Positions 8,048 to 17,714 are shown, counted from the stretch's first letter. The stretch is 64,000 nt of DNA from Gemmatimonadota bacterium (GCA_022825135.1 JAJDYN010000004.1:1-64000), one strand, 5' to 3'. Made by a program: numbers and translations. Notes: generated by a model from the letters alone, not told the origin.

Positions 8048-9967
8048 ATGAAACGCCGAGCCAATCGAACCGCGTCCTCTCCGCTGCTCACCGCAGCTCC
8101 CGCCGCCCTCGCACTGACTCTCCTCGCACTCACCGCGTCCTGCGGTGACGCCCCTTCCACCGGGGCGGGGGCGATTGGCCCGGCCAGCACCCTCGAACGC
8201 AACCAGGCGCTCCACATCCCCATGCGTGACGGCGTGCGGATCGCGGTCGATGTCTGGCTGCCGGAAGGCATCGAGCCGGGTGCGCGCCTGCCCACCATGA
8301 TCCGGGCGACCCGCTATTGGCGGGCGCGCGGATTCGTCGACGCCCCGACGGAGGGTGACTCCAACTTCGACGAGGCCGAACGCTGGAACGGGGCAGGATA
8401 TGCGCTGGTGCTCGTCGACGCGCGCGGGAGCGGAGCCTCCTTCGGTATTCGCCGCTTCGAACTGGCCGAGGACGAATGGCGCGACTACGGCGAAGTCGTC
8501 GACTGGATCGTGGCGCAGCCCTGGTCGAACGGACGGGTCGGCGCCTACGGGGTGTCGTACGCGGGCAACACCGCTGAGATGCTCGCGGTCAACCGGCACC
8601 CGGCCGTCATGGCGGTCGCGCCGCTCTTCAACGACTTCGACAACTTCGCGCACCTGGTCTTTCCGGGCGGCGTGCTCACCGTCGGTTTTCTGGAGAGCTG
8701 GTCGAACCGTACGCGCATGCAGGACCTGAACGATATCTGCGGGCTCTCAGGCGTGGACGGTTCGGAGTGCGATGAACTGCGTCGCAGCCAGGTGACCGGC
8801 GTCAAACCCGTGGACGCGGATGTGGACGGCGCCCTCGTCGCTGCGGCGGTGGCCGAACACGAGGCCAACACGGTGCCCTTCGGAGCGGCGCTGGAATACG
8901 AGTTCCGCGACGATCCGTTCGGCCGCTACGACGAGATCAACGTGGGGCACCGGCGGAGCCCTTGCGGCCACCTCCCGCAGATCGAGGAGTCGGGCGCGGC
9001 GATGTTCATTCGGGCTGGCTGGCAGGACGCTGGCACCGTGAACGGCACGCTGGGCCGCTACAACACCATCTCCAACGCGCAGCACGTCTTCATCGGGCCG
9101 CGGGACCACGGGGCGCGCAACGACGCCGACCCCTTCCGGCCGGACGACACCCCGGTCGCTCCCGACGCGGCCGCGCGCTTCACCGAGCTGGTCGCCTTCT
9201 TCGACGCGCACCTCAAGGAGGGCGGCTCCGGACAGACGCCCACGGAGATCAACTACTACACGCTCGGCGCGGACCGGTGGACCCGTACCGAAATCTGGCC
9301 GCCCGATGGGTTCGAGGACGTCACCTGGTACTTCGGCGCCGAGGGGATGCTGACCCGCGAAGCCCCGTCCGCCGCCGACGCCGAGGACAGCTACACCGTG
9401 GACTTCACGGCCACAACCGGCACGCGCAACCGCTGGTACACCAACGGCGGGGGCGGCGACGTGGTGTACGGGGACCGGCGGGAGGAGGACGCGAAGCTGC
9501 TCACCTACACCAGCGCCCCCATGGAGGTCGACACGGAGATCACCGGCCACCCGGTCGTCACCCTGCACGTTGCCTCGACCGAGCCCGACGGCGCGCTCAT
9601 CACCTACCTGGAGGATGTCGCCCCGGACGGCACCGTGCGCTACATCACCGAAGGGCAACTGCGCGCCGTGATGCGCGCGGTCACGGACGATCCGCCGCTC
9701 TACCGCAAGTACGGTCCACACCGCTCCGAGCTGCGCGCCGACGCGATGCCGCTCGTGCCCGGCGAGGTCGCCGAAATCAGCTTCGACCTCTGGGCGACAT
9801 CCGTGCTGATTCGGGAAGGCCACCGGATCCGCGTCGCCATCGCGGGCGCGGACGCCGACACCTTCCTGCGCTATCCACGGGACGGGGGCGTGCCGGTGCT
9901 CTCAGTTCAGCGGAACGCGACCTACCCCTCCGGCATCGTCCTCCCGATCCGATCAGGAGCCGGCTAG
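8048..9967 (+). CDS. CocE/NonD family hydrolase lipoprotein (X-Pro dipeptidyl-peptidase S15-like)
   Basis: The 639-residue alpha/beta hydrolase has a lipoprotein signal ending LTASC. The start at 8048 has a GGGAG motif about 10 bases upstream; an in-frame ATG at 8027 would add seven residues. The nucleophile elbow GAYGVSYAGN places the catalytic serine at about residue 170, followed by the family's NDFDNFAHLVFPGGVL segment. The C-terminal X-Pro-type jelly-roll (GHPVVTLHVAST, EGHRIRVAIAGAD) completes the cocaine-esterase architecture. It probably cleaves esters or acyl peptides in the periplasm. Its stop codon overlaps the stop of the convergent regulator gene by 4 bp. Confidence 0.9.
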   Translation: MKRRANRTASSPLLTAAPAALALTLLALTASCGDAPSTGAGAIGPASTLERNQALHIPMRDGVRIAVDVWLPEGIEPGARLPTMIRATRYWRARGFVDAPTEGDSNFDEAERWNGAGYALVLVDARGSGASFGIRRFELAEDEWRDYGEVVDWIVAQPWSNGRVGAYGVSYAGNTAEMLAVNRHPAVMAVAPLFNDFDNFAHLVFPGGVLTVGFLESWSNRTRMQDLNDICGLSGVDGSECDELRRSQVTGVKPVDADVDGALVAAAVAEHEANTVPFGAALEYEFRDDPFGRYDEINVGHRRSPCGHLPQIEESGAAMFIRAGWQDAGTVNGTLGRYNTISNAQHVFIGPRDHGARNDADPFRPDDTPVAPDAAARFTELVAFFDAHLKEGGSGQTPTEINYYTLGADRWTRTEIWPPDGFEDVTWYFGAEGMLTREAPSAADAEDSYTVDFTATTGTRNRWYTNGGGGDVVYGDRREEDAKLLTYTSAPMEVDTEITGHPVVTLHVASTEPDGALITYLEDVAPDGTVRYITEGQLRAVMRAVTDDPPLYRKYGPHRSELRADAMPLVPGEVAEISFDLWATSVLIREGHRIRVAIAGADADTFLRYPRDGGVPVLSVQRNATYPSGIVLPIRSGAG

Positions 9968-11208
9968 AAGTCAGCCTCGTGACCGTAGCGCGTGAGCAGC
10001 GATGCCAGTTCCGGAAGCGAGAGATCCAGCACGGAGGCGGCCCGCCTCACGGAGAGACTCCCCGCCTCGAGGGCATAGGCGACACACCGGACGAATTCCG
10101 CGCTGAACGAGGGGATCGCGGCTCCCCTGCCCGGCGCGCTGCCCGGCCCGGGACCACTCGCGGTCGGAAGCCGGGCAGCGAGCGCGTCGACCTGCTCCCG
10201 GGACAGCAGGTAGAGGCGTCGCAGGCGGCGCACGTACACCTCCACCGGGACCCGGAGTTGCGCGGCACCCTCGATCAAACGAGCGGGCAGATCGCGCGAT
10301 CGCCTCACGCGACTCCACTCCTCCTCGGCCCTGCCCATTGCGATAATGTCCTCCGCGGTCATGCGCATCGGCTCTCCCGGGCTCACGTCGCCTTCCCGCT
10401 CCCGGTCGAATCCCAATTGCCGCCGCAGAACGGGCCAGGGCATCAGGAGTGCGGTGGAAAAGCTTTCGGCCACTCGCGCAACCAGCCATCGCTTCCCGCG
10501 GCGCGGCAGGCGAACGGATTCCACTCGGGCGGGCGGGATTGCATCCCAGGTCAACAGGTGGAAGAGTCCGTGAGCCATGCCGTAGTTCCGATGCCCCTCG
10601 GGCTCATGGCGGTTGACGAGCACGCACTTTAGTCCTTGAGCGCGGACAGCGGCACTCGCGATTCCGGGTGGGGCATCCACCTCGAGCACCAGGATGTTCA
10701 GACGGTCTTCCAGCGCCGACCGCAGCGCTGCCGCCGGACAATCTCCGAGTCCCATGCGTTCGCTGAAGGCCTCACCCGCGTCCCCTGCGTCACCGAAGGA
10801 GGAGTGGCGCGTCAGCGACAGCTTCAGTTCCAGCCATCGACGCTCACGTCCCAGCTCGCGGGACAACTCCCGGTACATCGCGATCCATCGCCCCGCTCTG
10901 CGCTCGAATTCGTCGACAGCCGCGCTCGCCACCTCTGGACCCGTCCGGAACGTGAATTCCCCTTCACCCTCTAGGCGGAACGGGTCGGTGAAGTAGTCCA
11001 GGTCGACGCCGAGAAGGTCCATCGCCAGGATGAGCTGCTCTGCGGTGAGGGAGCGTTGCCCATTTTCGATGCGGGTGACGTTCTGGCGATGGTGCAGGCC
11101 CAGGTCTCCCGCCAGTTGGTACTGCGTCAGCCCGGCTCGTTTGCGGGCCGCCCTCAGACGGGCGGCAATCCGGGAGGTCAGGCCGGCAATCCGGGCTGTT
11201 GGTCGCAT
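9964..11208 (-). CDS. XRE-family regulator with ImmA/IrrE-like domain, catalytic Glu replaced
   Basis: The 414-residue protein has an N-terminal XRE helix-turn-helix (RLRAARKRAGLTQYQLAGDL, residues about 15-75) and a central ImmA/IrrE-like (COG2856) domain. The zinc motif, normally HExxH, reads AHGLFHLLTW here: His213-Gly214-x-x-His217, encoded CAC-GGA where GAA would be Glu. The conserved ESFSTALLMP helix that supplies the third ligand is present. Such fused regulators usually cleave or release a repressor on stress; this copy may have lost peptidase activity. I chose the ATG at 11208 because the frame upstream runs through low-complexity repeats. It faces the P450 gene across a repeat-rich spacer. 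Confidence 0.8.
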   Translation of the reverse strand: MRPTARIAGLTSRIAARLRAARKRAGLTQYQLAGDLGLHHRQNVTRIENGQRSLTAEQLILAMDLLGVDLDYFTDPFRLEGEGEFTFRTGPEVASAAVDEFERRAGRWIAMYRELSRELGRERRWLELKLSLTRHSSFGDAGDAGEAFSERMGLGDCPAAALRSALEDRLNILVLEVDAPPGIASAAVRAQGLKCVLVNRHEPEGHRNYGMAHGLFHLLTWDAIPPARVESVRLPRRGKRWLVARVAESFSTALLMPWPVLRRQLGFDREREGDVSPGEPMRMTAEDIIAMGRAEEEWSRVRRSRDLPARLIEGAAQLRVPVEVYVRRLRRLYLLSREQVDALAARLPTASGPGPGSAPGRGAAIPSFSAEFVRCVAYALEAGSLSVRRAASVLDLSLPELASLLTRYGHEADF

Positions 11209-11304
11209 TCGGATGCGAGGAGGCTGGTGATCGGTGGATCGGTGGGGCGGTTGGTGCCCGTTGCACGCTGGTTGGTTGCAGTCAAGTGAGGAGCAGCCTC
11301 TCCG

Positions 11305-11371
11305 CGCCACGGGCCTTGTCGCCCTTTGCCACGGGCTTTGTTGCCCTTTGCCACGGGCTTTATTGCCCTTT
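11305..11371. repeat. 22-bp tandem repeat, three copies
   Basis: The unit GCCACGGGCTTTGTTGCCCT followed by TT occurs three times head to tail, with one to three differences per copy. Each copy contains a GTTGCC-type half-site similar to those in the adjacent inverted-repeat element. It may be a binding array for the upstream XRE regulator or simply a minisatellite. Confidence 0.7.
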
Positions 11372-11381
11372 GTGGTACGCG

Positions 11382-11458
11382 CCCCTCTGCGGGGTGTTGC
11401 CAAATCGAAAAGGCAACATATTGTTGCATTTTGTGTTTTGCAACACGCCACGGAGGGG
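11382..11458. repeat. Terminal-inverted-repeat intergenic element, copy 1
   Basis: This 77-bp element is bounded by 19-bp inverted arms (11382-11400 and 11440-11458, 16 of 19 positions pairing). The arms have the form CCCCTC..GTGTTGC and GCAACAC..GGAGGGG. Inside lies the near-palindrome GCAACATATTGTTGC (11413-11427) and the word AAATCG next to the left arm. The same organisation recurs at 47354-47457. It lies between the XRE regulator and a P450 gene, both on the minus strand, so it could act in the P450 downstream region or in control of the regulator. Confidence 0.75.
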
Positions 11459-11505
11459 TCAGACAGACGATGCTCTAGCCCGCAGCCGGTCTACTCCAGG
11501 CCCGC

Positions 11506-12813
11506 TCAGCCCACCCGCACGTCGAGGTGCTCAAGCCCTCTCAGGACGATGTTCGGCCGGTACTTCGGCGGACGCGCGCCGAAGGCGAGCCGGGGGAATC
11601 GCTCCAGCAGCACCTCCAGCGCGACTCGCCCCTCCAGCCGGGCGAGCGGCGCACCGAGGCAGTGGTGGATGCCGCGGCCGAACGAGATGTTCGGCTGGCC
11701 TGATCGCGTGATGTCCAGTTTATCCGGCTCGGGGAATCGTTCGGGGTCATGGTTGGCGGAGCCGATCAGGAGCGTGATCATGGTACCTTCGCTGACGGCC
11801 AGACCCCCGAGTTCCATGTCGCGGAGCGCCACGCGCATGTCCAGTTGGACCGGCGCGTCGTAGCGGAGGAGTTCTTCCACCGCCGAAGGGATCAGTTCGG
11901 GCTGCTCGCGGAGCAGGGCGAGCTGATCGGGGTGCCGCAGGAGGGCCCGGACTCCGTTCCCGATGAGGTTCGTGGTGGTTTCGTTGCCGGCCGTAAGGAG
12001 AAGGCGCAGCATCACCCTCGTTTCCTCGGCGGTCAGCTTGTCGCCTGCGTCCTCGGCCTCGACCAGCCGCGAGACGAGATCGTCGCGGGACTCGCGGCGG
12101 CGCTGCTCGATGACGGCCGTGAAGTATGCCGCGAACTGCCGAGCAGCGCGGTACACCTTCTCTTCTTCCTCCGGGGAGAGGTAAGGCTCCAGCGCGCGCG
12201 CCAGATCGTCGGACCAGACCTTGAAGCGCTCGAGGTCGCGCTCGGGGACTCCGATCATTCTGGCGATGACGATGGTGGGAAGCGGCACCGCGAAGGCCTT
12301 CATGAGGTCGAATTCGCGGGCTTCTCCGACCTTGTCGAGGAGTGCGTGCGCGGTGGCGCGGATGTAGTCCTCCATCCTTGCCACCTGACGGGGCGTGAAT
12401 GCCCGGTTGACGAGAGCGCGCAGGCGGGTGTGGTCGGGCGGGTCCTGCGCGAGCATGCTCGGCGTGAGCTTCTTCCGTGTCGCAATGGAGCCCTCCGAGG
12501 AGGTCACCTTGCTGAAGTCGTTGCCGAAGTTCCTGTGGTCCCGGAGGATGCGGTCGACGTCGGCGAAGCGGGACACCACGACCTGGTTGGCGAAGATGCT
12601 GCGATGAATCGGGTCGCGTTCGCGCAGCCTGCGGTACAGCGGATAGGGGTCCGCGACGGAGTCGGGTGAGAGCGGCCGGTACGCGACCCCGGTCCGAAGC
12701 CACTCTCCGACCAGGCGGGCGCGCATCCAGGCGACCCAGATGGCCCTCGCAATCGCGTTCCTGGGAACCATTCCGTATTTTCCCGTCCTCTCCGCCTGCG
12801 GTGTCGCAGGCAT
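11506..12813 (-). CDS. Cytochrome P450
   Basis: The 435-residue soluble bacterial-type P450 has the heme-binding loop FGRGIHHCLGAPLARLEG (axial Cys about residue 385), the I-helix LLLTAGNETTTNLIGNG with the proton-relay Glu-Thr-Thr, and the K-helix segment VEELLRYDAPVQ with ExxR. It hydroxylates or otherwise oxidises an unknown small substrate using electrons from separate redox partners, none of which is encoded nearby. The start is 89 bp from the divergent BNR-repeat gene, so the two probably share a control region. A shorter in-frame start (MVPRNAIAR) is possible. Confidence 0.93.
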   Translation of the reverse strand: MPATPQAERTGKYGMVPRNAIARAIWVAWMRARLVGEWLRTGVAYRPLSPDSVADPYPLYRRLRERDPIHRSIFANQVVVSRFADVDRILRDHRNFGNDFSKVTSSEGSIATRKKLTPSMLAQDPPDHTRLRALVNRAFTPRQVARMEDYIRATAHALLDKVGEAREFDLMKAFAVPLPTIVIARMIGVPERDLERFKVWSDDLARALEPYLSPEEEEKVYRAARQFAAYFTAVIEQRRRESRDDLVSRLVEAEDAGDKLTAEETRVMLRLLLTAGNETTTNLIGNGVRALLRHPDQLALLREQPELIPSAVEELLRYDAPVQLDMRVALRDMELGGLAVSEGTMITLLIGSANHDPERFPEPDKLDITRSGQPNISFGRGIHHCLGAPLARLEGRVALEVLLERFPRLAFGARPPKYRPNIVLRGLEHLDVRVG

Positions 12814-12902
12814 GGATAAGTACGCTGCCAGCCGGTGCAGGTTGCATGCCGCCGCCCTGCCGGCGCGCGCGTTGTCGATTCTCCTGAAGCGGAATGCCAG
12901 CC

Positions 12903-15900
12903 ATGAAGACCCAGCGCAACTCGACCTGGAACACCCGGCGCAACTCGGCCCGGCGCAGCTCGCCCCCGATCCGCCGGCGCATCCTTCCCGCCGCGGTCAC
13001 CCTCGCCGTCCTCTTCACGGGGACTGCGATGTTCCCATCGGGGCATGTCCACGCCCAGTCGGCGCTCGAGACGGCCATCTCGCATCTTCAGTATCGCGAG
13101 CTCGGGCCCGCGCTCATGGGCGGGCGCATCGCGGACATCGCGGTGGTGGAATCGAAGCCGCAGATCTTCTATGTCGGCACGGGTACGGGAGGCGTCTGGA
13201 AGACCGAGAACCACGGGACCTCGTGGACGCCGGTCTTCGACGACCAGCCCGCTAGCTCCATCGGAGCCGTCACGCTCGACCAGTCGAACCCCAACCTGGT
13301 CTGGGTCGGGACCGGGGAGCCGCAGAACCGACAGTCGTCCGGCTGGGGCAACGGCGTGTACAAATCGGTCGACGGCGGCAGGACCTGGCAGCACATGGGG
13401 CTCGAGGGGAGCAAGCACGTGGGGCGCATCCTCATCCATCCGCGCAATCCGGATGTCGTGTACGTCGCGGCGGTCGGGGATCTGTGGGGGCCCAACGAGG
13501 AGCGCGGAGTCTTCCGGACGCAGGACGGGGGCGAGAGCTGGGAGAAGGTCCTCTACATCGATGAGGACACCGGCGCCATCGACATGGCGATGGACCCGAG
13601 CGACCCGAACACCGTTTTCGCGGGGATGTACCAGCGGCGGCGCACCGGCTGGGGCTTCAACGGGGGCGGCCCCGGGAGCGGGCTCTACCGCACCCTGGAC
13701 GGCGGCGACACCTGGACGGAACTGACCGAGGGACTCCCCGATGGCGACAAGGGACGTGTCGGCGTGGATGTCTTCCGCGGGGACGGGAACATCGTGTACG
13801 CGCTGATCGAGGCCCAGCCGAGGACCCCGGGCCAGGGCTTCGGAGGGGGCGGAGGACCGTCGCGGAGCGGGCTCTTCCGGTCGCTCGACCGCGGGAACAC
13901 GTGGGAGAAGATGTCGGACACCAACCCGCGCCCGATGTACTACTCGCATGTGCGCATCGACCCCACCAACGTGGACCGCATCTACGTGCTCGGGAGCCCT
14001 CTGATGGTGTCGGACGACGGCGGGCGCACCTTCCGCAGCGACGGCGCCACCCAGGTGCACGTCGATCACCACGACCTCTGGATCAACCCGGCGGACCCGG
14101 ACCACCTCATTCTGGGGAGCGACGGGGGCGTGGCCGCGAGCTGGGACGGCACCGGGCACTGGCGCATGTTCGACAACCTGCCCCTCGGCCAGTTCTACGC
14201 CATCGGCCACGACATGCGCGATCCGTACTTCGTGTGCGGAGGGCTCCAGGACAACGACGCCTGGTGCGGGCCGTCCAACACCCGCTCGTTCCACGGCATC
14301 CGCCACCAGGACTGGTACGAGGTGGCGTACGGGGACGGGTTTTTCGCGATCGTCGATCCCACCGACTCGACCATTGTCTACGCCGAGTCGCAGCACGGGA
14401 ACATGAACCGGTACGACCTCAACACCGGCGAGAAGATTCCCATGCGGCCCATCACCGGCCCGCGCGAGAACGGCGACACCGCCAAGACCTACCGCTACAA
14501 CTGGAACTCGCCGCTCCAGCTCTCGCCCCACGATCCGGCGACCGTGTACCTGGGCGCGAACTTCCTGATGCGCTCGCGGGACTACGGCATGTCGTGGGAG
14601 GAAGTCGGGGGCGTGGATCTCACGAAGCAGATCGATCGCGAGGAGCTCGAGATCATGGGCGTTCTCGGATCGGAGCCGCAGATGTCGGTGAACGACGGCA
14701 TCTCGACCTACGGCAACATCACCAGCTTCGCCGAGTCGATTCTGGCGCCGGGGCTGCTCTATGTGGGCACCGACGACGGCAACCTGCAGGTGAGCCGCGA
14801 CGACGGCGCGACCTGGACCAACGTGGCCGACCGCATCCCCGGCCTGCCCGAGCGCACCTACGTGAGCCGGGTCGAGCCTTCGCACCACGTCGAGGGGCGC
14901 GTCTATGCAAGTTTCGACGGGCACCGCAACGCGGACTACGCAGCCTACGTGTACGTGAGCGAGGACTACGGGCAGAACTGGTCGCGCATCACGAACGGGC
15001 TGCCTGACGGCTGGTCGGTGAACGTCGTAACCGAGCATCACCGCGCCCCCAACCTGCTCTTCGTGGGCAACGAGACGGGCGTGTTCGTGTCGGTCGACCG
15101 GGGCGGGGAGTGGGTCCAGCTGAAGAACAACCTGCCGACGGTGCCGGTGGACGACATCCTCGTGCACCCGCGCGACAACGACCTGCTGGTGGGCACCCAC
15201 GGCCGCTCGTTCTACATCCTGGCCGACGTGACCCCGCTGGAGCATCTCTCCGAGTCGATGCTGGCCGAGGCGGGCCGGGTGTTCCCGCAGGCGCGGCCCA
15301 CCATCATGTGGGCGGAGCGCGGCGACTGGCCCTTCCAGGGCGCGACCTACCAGGCGCCCAATCCGCCCCGCGGGTCGCTGATCCGGTACTACCTGCGCGA
15401 TGAGTGGGAAGCGCCGATGGCGGCTGAGGACGATGAGGAAGGGGGGAACGGGAACGGCGATGGGCCCGGGGATGTGGATTCGGGACAGGACGCGGAGGAT
15501 GACGGTGACGGGGATGGGCGCGACGATGCAGGAGCGGGACAGGAGGCAGACCAGAGCGATGATGCGGCCGGGCGCTCGGATGAAGATTCGGAACCCTTCG
15601 CCCTGACGATCACCGACGCCCAGGGCAACCACGTGCGCACCCTCGAGGCCCCGAGCGAGCCCGGCGTCAACGAGGTCGTGTGGGACTGGCGCTTCGACGC
15701 TCCGTACGAGGCCGATGGCCAGCAGGGTGGGGGCGGCGGCGGCCCCTTCGGAGGCGGCACGCCACAGGGTCCGATCGCGCTACCCGGCACGTACACCGTG
15801 AGCATGGACGTCGGCGGGGAGACCTTCTCCGCGACCGTGGAGATCCAGGCCGACCCGCGCCGTCCCATGACCATGGCCGACCGCATGGCCCGCCAGGATG

Positions 15901-16310
15901 CGCTCATGAGCCTGCACCGGCTGGCGGTGCCGATCAACGACGCGACCCAGGCCATCAACCACCTGGAGGAACAACTGGACGCCGCCGAGGAACTCATCGA
16001 CGGCGCGGACGCGCCCCCCGAGGGCATCGAGGAGGAGTTGGAGGCCATCCGCGAAGCGCTGGAGGAGATCGAGGAGGATGTCTCGGAAGCTCGCCAGAAC
16101 GCAGGTGTTGCCAGGGCCATCCAGCAGTCCTCGGTCCACCCGACCGAGGATCACATGTGGCAGGTCGACCACGCGTGGGAGGTGATGGGCGAGACGGTGC
16201 CGGAGCTGAACGCGCTGATCGAGGACCGGGTGCCGGCGCTCAACGGCCAACTGTACGCGGAGGGCGTGCGGCCGGACGCGGGAGAGCCCGTGGAGATGCC
16301 GGGGAGGTAG
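12903..16310 (+). CDS. VPS10/BNR-repeat glycosidase-like exported protein
   Basis: The 1135-residue product has a basic N-terminus and a signal peptide ending SGHVHAQS. A long run of sortilin/BNR (Asp-box) repeats follows, such as GGVWKTENHGTSWTPVFDD, SVDGGRTWQHMG and RTLDGGDTWTELT, forming one or two seven-plus-bladed propellers to about residue 790. A very acidic Asp/Gly-rich linker (about residues 838-895) is followed by a FlgD-like strand domain (GNHVRTLEAPSEPGVNEVVW). A helical, coiled-coil-like tail (HLEEQLDAAEELIDGAD) ends the protein. Such proteins are common in Gemmatimonadota and annotated as VPS10-domain or glycosyl-hydrolase-like; the substrate is not known. I used the second ATG (12903), which is better spaced from a GGAA motif. 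Confidence 0.85.
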   Translation: MKTQRNSTWNTRRNSARRSSPPIRRRILPAAVTLAVLFTGTAMFPSGHVHAQSALETAISHLQYRELGPALMGGRIADIAVVESKPQIFYVGTGTGGVWKTENHGTSWTPVFDDQPASSIGAVTLDQSNPNLVWVGTGEPQNRQSSGWGNGVYKSVDGGRTWQHMGLEGSKHVGRILIHPRNPDVVYVAAVGDLWGPNEERGVFRTQDGGESWEKVLYIDEDTGAIDMAMDPSDPNTVFAGMYQRRRTGWGFNGGGPGSGLYRTLDGGDTWTELTEGLPDGDKGRVGVDVFRGDGNIVYALIEAQPRTPGQGFGGGGGPSRSGLFRSLDRGNTWEKMSDTNPRPMYYSHVRIDPTNVDRIYVLGSPLMVSDDGGRTFRSDGATQVHVDHHDLWINPADPDHLILGSDGGVAASWDGTGHWRMFDNLPLGQFYAIGHDMRDPYFVCGGLQDNDAWCGPSNTRSFHGIRHQDWYEVAYGDGFFAIVDPTDSTIVYAESQHGNMNRYDLNTGEKIPMRPITGPRENGDTAKTYRYNWNSPLQLSPHDPATVYLGANFLMRSRDYGMSWEEVGGVDLTKQIDREELEIMGVLGSEPQMSVNDGISTYGNITSFAESILAPGLLYVGTDDGNLQVSRDDGATWTNVADRIPGLPERTYVSRVEPSHHVEGRVYASFDGHRNADYAAYVYVSEDYGQNWSRITNGLPDGWSVNVVTEHHRAPNLLFVGNETGVFVSVDRGGEWVQLKNNLPTVPVDDILVHPRDNDLLVGTHGRSFYILADVTPLEHLSESMLAEAGRVFPQARPTIMWAERGDWPFQGATYQAPNPPRGSLIRYYLRDEWEAPMAAEDDEEGGNGNGDGPGDVDSGQDAEDDGDGDGRDDAGAGQEADQSDDAAGRSDEDSEPFALTITDAQGNHVRTLEAPSEPGVNEVVWDWRFDAPYEADGQQGGGGGGPFGGGTPQGPIALPGTYTVSMDVGGETFSATVEIQADPRRPMTMADRMARQDALMSLHRLAVPINDATQAINHLEEQLDAAEELIDGADAPPEGIEEELEAIREALEEIEEDVSEARQNAGVARAIQQSSVHPTEDHMWQVDHAWEVMGETVPELNALIEDRVPALNGQLYAEGVRPDAGEPVEMPGR

Positions 16311-16454
16311 GGGGTTCGTTGGACTATGTCGTCGTCGAGCAGGGAACGAGCGTCCTACAAGGGGCCGGGGACACGCGACGAAGTTGGCCGCGTCATGGAC
16401 GGTTGCCATCCGGCCTTCGGGCCTGCAACAAGCACCTCTTGAGCCCATCGAGTC

Positions 16455-17714
16455 GTGCTTGAGTCACCGGCGGAGGTCCTCGCAAGAATGCAGGCAAGGG
16501 GAGACTCCTGCTTGGCACTCAGGGAAGTCGTCTTCGCGGGTCGCAGAATAAAAGGGCCAGACCGCAACGCGTTGGCGGACGAACTTGCCGCGTTCGCCAA
16601 CTCTCGCGGAGGTCAGATTGTTCTCGGAGTCCGCGATGACACCGGCGATATTGTGGGTATTCCGCCGGACCGCGTCCATCTGGTCGAACGCTTGATTGCG
16701 GAGGTAGCCGATGAGTCCGTCGACCCGCCTCTCTACGTGTTGACGCGGCACCTTTCACTTCCCGACGCCACCGGTGTTCAGCAACTGGTGATCCAAGTCT
16801 TCGTACCGCGCAGCCCGTTCGTTCACAGAAGCGCGTCGGGATACTTCCGCCGACGAGCGGACGCGAAGCGCCAGATGCGACCCGAGGAACTCGCTCGCCT
16901 GTTTGAACAGCGCCGGCGTGCCGGTTTCATAAGCTTCGACGAACAGACCCTGGACGCGGCATCCTTCCAGGACATGAGCGCGGATCTGATCGACCGGTTC
17001 AGGACCGAGCGAACGGACGACGACCCGCAGACCTTCGCTCGCAAGCTGGGAATGGCCGCACGCACGGAGACCGGAGAACTTCGCCCGACGATCGCCGGGA
17101 TCCTGTTCTGCACGTCCAGCCCGGAGCGGTGGTTGCGCCATGCGTACGTTCAGGCGGTGTCGTACCGGGGCCGAGGAGTCGCAGATTCGGTGGACATGGT
17201 GAACTATCAGCTTGACGCCCGTGACATCACCGGACCGCTCGATGTTCAGATCGAGGAGGCCTGTCGGTTCGTGACGAAGAACCAACGGGTATCCGCCAGC
17301 AAGGCACTCGGTCGCGCGGACCGTCCGCAGTACGATATGACTTCGGTCTTCGAAGCAATCGTTAACGCCATCGCCCACCGCGACTACTCGATCCACCAGT
17401 CGAAGATCAGGCTACGGATGTTCTCAGATCGCTTGGAACTCTATTCGCCCGGGGGTCTGCCCAATACACTCGAGTTGGACATGCTCCCGTACCGGCAGGT
17501 TGCCCGCAATGATGTGATCGCCAGTAGGCTGGCAGAAGTCCCCGTACCAACCGGTATCGCGGGACTCAACACAACCCGAGCGACGATGATGGACCGTCGA
17601 GGTGAAGGGGTGCGTGTGCTACTTCGGCGTAGCGAGGCCCACTCCGGTAGGCGCCCGGTGTACAGGCTTCTCGACGAATCCGAAGTAATGCTGACCATCT
17701 TTGCGGCCGAATGA
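16455..17714 (+). CDS. AlbA_2 (Schlafen-like) / HATPase_c_4 putative DNA-binding protein
   Basis: The 419-residue protein has an N-terminal AlbA_2 domain, residues about 20-135: LREVVFAGRRIKGPDRNALA, DELAAFANSRGGQIVLGVRD, and the VPRSPFVHRSASGYFRRR strand. A C-terminal divergent GHKL ATPase domain (EAIVNAIAHRDYS, RLELYSPGGLPNTL) follows. The combination is the bacterial 'ATP-binding/RecG-like' family, often found in accessory islands, with regulatory or defence roles proposed but unproven. Its stop codon overlaps the start of the next small gene (ATGA), so it heads a three-gene translationally coupled unit. Base composition is like its neighbours. Confidence 0.85.
   Translation: MLESPAEVLARMQARGDSCLALREVVFAGRRIKGPDRNALADELAAFANSRGGQIVLGVRDDTGDIVGIPPDRVHLVERLIAEVADESVDPPLYVLTRHLSLPDATGVQQLVIQVFVPRSPFVHRSASGYFRRRADAKRQMRPEELARLFEQRRRAGFISFDEQTLDAASFQDMSADLIDRFRTERTDDDPQTFARKLGMAARTETGELRPTIAGILFCTSSPERWLRHAYVQAVSYRGRGVADSVDMVNYQLDARDITGPLDVQIEEACRFVTKNQRVSASKALGRADRPQYDMTSVFEAIVNAIAHRDYSIHQSKIRLRMFSDRLELYSPGGLPNTLELDMLPYRQVARNDVIASRLAEVPVPTGIAGLNTTRATMMDRRGEGVRVLLRRSEAHSGRRPVYRLLDESEVMLTIFAAE

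Larger units (their letters stand above)
11209..11505. other. Repeat-rich spacer between regulator and P450
   Basis: This 297-bp gap holds three 22-bp tandem repeats and a 77-bp inverted-repeat element (both listed separately). No credible gene is seen. The open frame that runs through it continuous with the regulator is repeat-derived. Confidence 0.6.

Noticed and set aside
11209-11451. N-terminal extension of the XRE regulator
   Set aside because: The extra 81 residues come from 22-bp repeats and the inverted-repeat element, precede the helix-turn-helix and have no family similarity.
12903-16310. Acidic Asp/Gly-rich stretch (15410-15590) as a frameshift
   Set aside because: The frame is continuous, the domains on both sides are in the same frame, and such linkers are common in exported proteins of this type.
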